This document shows positions 60,246-64,000 of a stretch of DNA of 64,000 nt, in pieces (the first letter of the stretch is position 1; the number at the start of each line of letters is the position of its first letter). The translations under genes and the position numbers were made by a program. The notes under the pieces are model-generated. The model saw nothing but the letters and a program-made list of their open reading frames with translations. It searched no databases and was not told where the DNA came from. Origin of the DNA: Pseudomonas sp. TH15 (GTDB lineage Bacteria; Pseudomonadota; Gammaproteobacteria; Pseudomonadales; Pseudomonadaceae); NCBI RefSeq assembly GCF_016651105.1, contig NZ_JAEKEL010000001.1, positions 4,020,001-4,084,000 of the forward strand. The letters are read 5' to 3'.

Positions 60246-60596
60246 TTAGTCTAACGACAGTCCAACGAAAACAAGCGTCGCAATAGCTGACATAACAACT
60301 CCAGCGATCGCTAGGCTATTTCCTGGTTTTTTTTGATTGATGCTGATGATGCCGCAAATGAGACCGGCGACAGAAAAGAGGCCCAGGCCGAAGAGGGTAT
60401 CTCTGTCCCATTCGGAGTCATCAAACAGAGAAAGTATGCAGATGATGCCCAATATCAACGAGGTGATGGCCAGCCACGGCGCACTGACGCCATTCGTTGC
60501 AGCAAGTGCAACGTGTTGGCTCGCTCCGCACTGGGGGCAAGTCGGGGCTGTCTCGTGAAGTTCCTTGGCGCATGCGCGACAAAATACCATTGTCAT
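60246..60596 (-). CDS. zinc-ribbon plus DUF4190-like membrane protein
   Basis: A 116-residue protein. The N-terminal ribbon has Cys6, Cys9, Cys20 and Cys23 (VFCRACAKE, TCPQCGASQ), the same spacing as in the next gene. Two or three helices follow: WLAITSLILGIICILSLF and the DUF4190-like LICGIISINQKKPGNSLAIAG. ATG 60596 follows AAGGAAAACG. Sixteen bases separate it from the DUF805 gene, so they are an operon. Function unknown. Confidence 0.8.
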   Translation of the reverse strand: MTMVFCRACAKELHETAPTCPQCGASQHVALAATNGVSAPWLAITSLILGIICILSLFDDSEWDRDTLFGLGLFSVAGLICGIISINQKKPGNSLAIAGVVMSAIATLVFVGLSLD

Positions 60597-60751
60597 CGTT
60601 TTCCTTAACTGAGTGCGAAATCCTCGACCATCCATCGGCCGAAGCGGCGCTAAATTAAACTTTATTACCAGATTTGTCATCCGGCACTTCGCCATTATCG
60701 TGTTTTAGATTTAAACGGATGTACAAATAGCCGGAAAACATGTCGCATTCC

Positions 60752-60865
60752 TTATTGGATGCGCCTGTTTGCACGGCGTCGGAAGTTGTACTTGAAACGG
60801 TTCATGACATTACGCGGTGCGCCATAAACGCCGTACAGACCGGATTGGGCGACTGCTGAATTCAC
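60752..60865 (-). CDS. possible 37-residue basic protein overlapping argP
   Basis: The frame starts with GTG at 60865, overlapping the stop of the LysR gene as GTGA, the arrangement of coupled genes. The product, MNSAVAQSGLYGVYGAPRNV followed by MNRFKYNFRRRANRRIQ, is basic toward its end and uses common Pseudomonas codons. No family recognised. It could be chance, but the overlap argues otherwise. Confidence 0.4.
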   Translation of the reverse strand: MNSAVAQSGLYGVYGAPRNVMNRFKYNFRRRANRRIQ

Positions 60866-61785
60866 TTCTTCGGGACTGTGGAACGCTTGACCGGTCCCTT
60901 GCTGCTCAACATGCGTCGTGCCGCGTGCACCGCGCGCTCGGAAAGTGCCTCCATGCGCGGTGACTGCAAAGCCCAGGCATGCCAATAAAGCTCCACATCG
61001 GTGAAATGCTCCGGTGCCAGATCGACCAGTTCGCGGCTTTTCAACAAATCGCTGACTTGCATGTGCGGCACCATTCCATAACCGAGACCACGGCGTATGG
61101 CTTTCAGTCGCGCCTCTGGAAGGGACAGGTAGTGAGTAGGGTAGGCGTCCGCGTGCAGGCCGAAGCGCGACTGCATGAAATCGGATTGCAGGGTGTCCTT
61201 GCGTGAATAGGCAAATACCGGTGCCTTGCGCGCTGCCGTTCGGTTCAGACCCTTGGCAAACCAGCGCTGCTCAAAAGCAGGCGAGGCGACCAATTGGTAG
61301 CGCATCGACCCCAACAGTTCGGCGAAACAGCCGCGCATCGGCTCTGAGCGCGTACCGATGCAGCCGATGACCTGACCACTTTCGAGCAACGCGTAGGTGT
61401 GATCCTGATCGTCGACCACAACGTCGAGCAAAATACTCTCGTTGACGAATATGTCGGCCAGTGCAGGAAAGAACCATGTCGCCAAGGTATCGCCATTGAC
61501 CGCGATGACCACACGCAGGTGATCTTTTTCATCGGTCAGATCGTTGAGCAGTTCTTCTTCGAGCACCGTCGCGCGGCGCAGATAGAGCAGCAGTTTTCTT
61601 CCCGTCTGAGTCGGTTCGCACGGTCGTCCGCGTACAACCACTGAGCTGCCCAGACGAACTTCAAGGGCGTGGATCCGTTGCGACACCGCTGATGGCGTGA
61701 CGTTAAGGCGTTCCGCTGCCTGTTCGAAACTGCCGCTGTCGACCACGGCGAGGAATGCCTGCATCTGTTTCGCATCGAGTTGCAT
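60862..61785 (-). CDS. argP: LysR-family regulator ArgP
   Basis: A 307-residue LysR protein. The winged helix includes MQAFLAVVDSGSFEQAAERL and TPSAVSQRIHALE. The effector domain contains VIAVNGDTLATWFFPAL and FVNESILLDVVVDDQDHT, which are distinctive of ArgP (IciA), and YLSLPEARLKAIRRGLGYGM. ArgP responds to lysine and arginine and activates the exporter argO and other genes. No argO or lysE gene is adjacent in the window. The start ATG begins MQLDAKQMQAF. Confidence 0.88.
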   Translation of the reverse strand: MQLDAKQMQAFLAVVDSGSFEQAAERLNVTPSAVSQRIHALEVRLGSSVVVRGRPCEPTQTGRKLLLYLRRATVLEEELLNDLTDEKDHLRVVIAVNGDTLATWFFPALADIFVNESILLDVVVDDQDHTYALLESGQVIGCIGTRSEPMRGCFAELLGSMRYQLVASPAFEQRWFAKGLNRTAARKAPVFAYSRKDTLQSDFMQSRFGLHADAYPTHYLSLPEARLKAIRRGLGYGMVPHMQVSDLLKSRELVDLAPEHFTDVELYWHAWALQSPRMEALSERAVHAARRMLSSKGPVKRSTVPKK

Positions 61786-61996
61786 GGCCGTGGCTCTCGT
61801 TAAGTTTTTCTAATCGAGACTGAAAGATACTTCGTTTTTCTTCACCTTGACACTGAACTCCTCAATCATTCCGTCACGGCGACAGCGCAACACGCCGCCC
61901 AGTGTCATCGAAACGGCGGATGACAGCATTGATGCGTTACTGAACCCCAAGGGTGAGCGTTATGAGGAATCAAATGTCCAGCGTCCGATACTTGCC

Positions 61997-62275
61997 ATGA
62001 AACTCAATATGATTATTGCCGTGAGCGCTGTCGCATTGGTCGGCAACTATCTTTGGCAATCCCACGACTTGAGGCTTGGGCCTTATGAATATCAAGCGTC
62101 GACGCCTGCACCATTGTCGAACCACGCACACTCAGGGGCTCGGCAGTTGGCCTTGAATGGCGCCAACAAGAAGTGTGCATCGTTCGGCAAGCAAATCGGT
62201 GAGTTTGATGTGCAATCGCGCCAGCCGGGCGATCCGGCGAGTGAAACGGCCAGCGTGACGTTCGTTTGCAAGTGA
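61997..62275 (+). CDS. hypothetical small exported protein
   Basis: A 92-residue protein with an N-terminal hydrophobic segment (LNMIIAVSAVALVGNYLW) acting as signal or anchor, then a polar region and KKCASFGKQIGEF and SETASVTFVCK with two Cys that could pair. ATG 61997 starts the signal; the frame is open to a TTG at 61847 but that part lacks coding character. Function unknown. Confidence 0.55.
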   Translation: MKLNMIIAVSAVALVGNYLWQSHDLRLGPYEYQASTPAPLSNHAHSGARQLALNGANKKCASFGKQIGEFDVQSRQPGDPASETASVTFVCK

Positions 62276-62341
62276 TCGCCCTCAATGCCATCCGAGTCAG
62301 TCCAAACCTATTGCTACCTTTGATTAATCGGCGGTGAAACC

Positions 62342-62626
62342 ATGAAGATCCTGATTGTTGTTTTATTCGCGGCACTCTTGAGTGCCTGTGTAACGTCTGT
62401 TCGTGACTGGTCCCGGCCAGGCGCAACGGCTGCTGAGCTCCAGCACGATCAAGCGCAGTGCCAGTACCAGGCAAAAGCGGCGACCGCGAGTTACCACTCG
62501 ACACCGGCGGCCAACGATAAAACCCACGGCATGGGCAGTGCCGTCGGTGATGGCATCGTCATTGCGGAAAAACAGGTCGACCTGACCAACGATTGCATGC
62601 GCCTCAAAGGCTACGACGGCCAGTAA
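62342..62626 (+). CDS. small lipoprotein
   Basis: A 94-residue lipoprotein: MKILIVVLFAALLSAC with Cys16 lipidated. The mature part TSVRDWSRPGATAAELQHDQ is followed by a Cys, a Gly-rich GMGSAVGDGIVIAEKQ and a terminal DCMRLKGYDGQ. It resembles the many small Pseudomonas lipoproteins of the form Cys...ACMxxxGY/W. It stands alone. Function unknown. Confidence 0.75.
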   Translation: MKILIVVLFAALLSACVTSVRDWSRPGATAAELQHDQAQCQYQAKAATASYHSTPAANDKTHGMGSAVGDGIVIAEKQVDLTNDCMRLKGYDGQ

Positions 62627-62840
62627 GCAGCGCACGACTCTGGGCTGGATGAGTACTCCCATGCGCTCATCCAGAGTGTCGTTGCTGCGGGACAAGTGAG
62701 GATTTTTTACGGTACAGTCGACCTCGAACCACCTGTCGTGTGATGCTTTTCGGCAATGGGTGAATCTTAAACCGACAGTTGGGCACCGATCGTCAGTGCA
62801 TAAACGCAGACGATCATCGATAGAGTAATACGAACTTTAA

Positions 62841-64000
62841 ATGAGCAATTCTACGGCTACAACTAACGACAACTGGCACCCGGTCATTGCGCTGGCGCTG
62901 GCTGCGTTTGTGTTCAATACCACCGAGTTTGTGCCGGTCGGTCTGTTGAGTTCGATCGGCAGCAGCTTCGACATGTCGACGGCTCAGGTCGGCCTGATGT
63001 TGACCATCTATGCGTGGGTGGTGTCCCTGACGTCGCTTCCCGTCATGTTGCTAACGCGTAACATCGAGCGGCGCAAGCTGTTGATCGTTCTGTTTGGGAT
63101 GTTCATTGCCAGTCACGTTCTGTCGAGTCTGGCTACAAGCTTCGGTGTCCTGTTGCTGAGCCGGATCGGCGTGGCGCTGTCGCATGCACTGTTCTGGTCC
63201 ATCACCGCGTCTTTGGCCGTGCGCCTTGCGCCACCGGGTAAGCAGGTCCAGGCGTTGGGCTTGCTGGCAACCGGTACTTCCCTGGCGATGGTGCTGGGGA
63301 TTCCCCTCGGCCGGTTGTTGGGCGAGGCCATGGGCTGGCGCACCACCTTTATCGTGATCGCTGTGTTGGCGGCAACGCTGGTGTTCTGGCTGGCCAGGGT
63401 CCTGCCGTTGTTACCCAGTCAGAACTCGGGCTCTCTCAGAAGCCTGCCCCTGTTGTTCAAGCGACCGGCACTGGTGGCAATCTATGCGCTGACGGCGTTG
63501 GTGGTGACCGCACAGTTCACGGCCTACAGCTACATCGAGCCCTTCGTTCAGGTGGTGGCCGGCTTGAGTGGCGATGTGGTGACCTTCATTCTTTTATTGT
63601 TCGGTGGCGCCGGTATTTTCGGGTCGCTGCTCTTCAGTTGGCTGCACCGCTATAGCCCGCAGCGCTTTCTGATCGTGAGCGTGGTGTTGCTCACATTGTG
63701 CCTGACGTTGCTGTTGCCATTGAGCGGCAAGGTCTCGTATCTGGGGACGCTGAGTCTGTTCTGGGGAATGGCGATCATGGGTTTTGGACTGGCGTTGCAG
63801 TCGAAGGTCCTGGTGCTGGCTCCGGACGCTACCGATGTGGCGATGGCGATGTTTTCCGGGATCTACAACATCGGCATTGGCGGCGGCGCATTGCTTGGCA
63901 GTTGGGTCGGCGGCCAGTTCGGTTTCGCATACATCGGGATCGTTGGCGGCATGCTGGCGGCATTGGCGCTGTCGTTCTACTGCCTGTCGATCTATCGATT
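62841..64000 (+). CDS. sotB: sugar efflux transporter SotB (MFS), C-terminus outside window
   Basis: 386 codons are visible from ATG 62841 to the window end with no stop. The N-terminus WHPVIALALAAFVFNTTEFV and VGLLSSIGSSF match the SotB/YdeA family of DHA1 exporters, and AQVGLMLTIYAWVVSLTSLP is typical of helix 2. About eleven helices are present, so only the last few residues are missing (E. coli SotB is 396 residues). It exports arabinose, lactose or IPTG in E. coli. The ribosome site is weak (CGAACTTTAA). Confidence 0.88.
   Translation, partial: MSNSTATTNDNWHPVIALALAAFVFNTTEFVPVGLLSSIGSSFDMSTAQVGLMLTIYAWVVSLTSLPVMLLTRNIERRKLLIVLFGMFIASHVLSSLATSFGVLLLSRIGVALSHALFWSITASLAVRLAPPGKQVQALGLLATGTSLAMVLGIPLGRLLGEAMGWRTTFIVIAVLAATLVFWLARVLPLLPSQNSGSLRSLPLLFKRPALVAIYALTALVVTAQFTAYSYIEPFVQVVAGLSGDVVTFILLLFGGAGIFGSLLFSWLHRYSPQRFLIVSVVLLTLCLTLLLPLSGKVSYLGTLSLFWGMAIMGFGLALQSKVLVLAPDATDVAMAMFSGIYNIGIGGGALLGSWVGGQFGFAYIGIVGGMLAALALSFYCLSIYR

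Overview
The window is a stretch of Pseudomonas chromosome, most likely from the P. fluorescens group. The signs are GC-rich coding sequence, a complete-looking mtlRE-FGKDYZ polyol locus, mexEF-oprN, ecotin, lpxO, DUF1652 and DUF2790 genes, and two families of REP-type hairpins (a GTGGGAGCGAGC/GCTCGCG type and a TAGGAGCTGCCGAAGGCTGC type) scattered between genes. No ribosomal RNA, intact tRNA, CRISPR array, insertion sequence or prophage was seen. Everything is read from sequence by eye; no database search was run.

Layout. 1-11.4 kb: end of an alpha/beta hydrolase, a YhhS-like MFS exporter, the ABC-F protein YbiT, the lipid A hydroxylase LpxO, the end-joining protein Ku, a PQQ-type sugar dehydrogenase, then a divergent pair encoding a GNAT-C39 peptidase fusion and a RimK-like ATP-grasp ligase, followed by a CorA-like transporter. 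11.4-20.3 kb: small membrane and secreted proteins, a short threonine dehydratase, ecotin, an orphan T6SS VgrG, an OprD porin and an SLT lipoprotein. 20.5-30.2 kb: the mannitol/arabitol/sorbitol operon (MtlE binding protein, MtlFG permeases, MtlK ATPase, MtlD dehydrogenase, MtlY and MtlZ kinases, MtlR activator), in which mtlE carries a one-base frameshift.

30.3-33.7 kb: a lower-GC accessory patch with two tandem PI-PLC-like phosphodiesterases and a glycosyltransferase. 33.9-45.6 kb: a dense signalling island with an orphan receiver, a giant CHASE3-GAF hybrid histidine kinase, stand-alone CheR and CheB, a receiver-kinase, another receiver, a second hybrid kinase overlapping a KaiC-like double ATPase, and a TPR protein. 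CheR and CheB occur without a chemoreceptor or CheW, next to a kinase with a long Glu/Gln-rich coiled coil.

45.8-53.3 kb: an AaeXAB-like aromatic-acid efflux operon in which all three genes appear to begin with TTG, then an arylsulfatase-FadL-lipoprotein operon and a very small TrbK-like lipoprotein gene. 53.6-64 kb: the RND efflux operon mexEF-oprN without an adjacent mexT but with a perfect palindrome upstream, two zinc-ribbon membrane proteins, a LysR regulator of the ArgP type with an overlapping 37-codon frame, two small envelope proteins, and the start of a SotB sugar exporter that runs off the window.

The best candidates for under-described biology are the GNAT-C39/ATP-grasp/CorA cluster and the CheR/CheB/KaiC kinase island.
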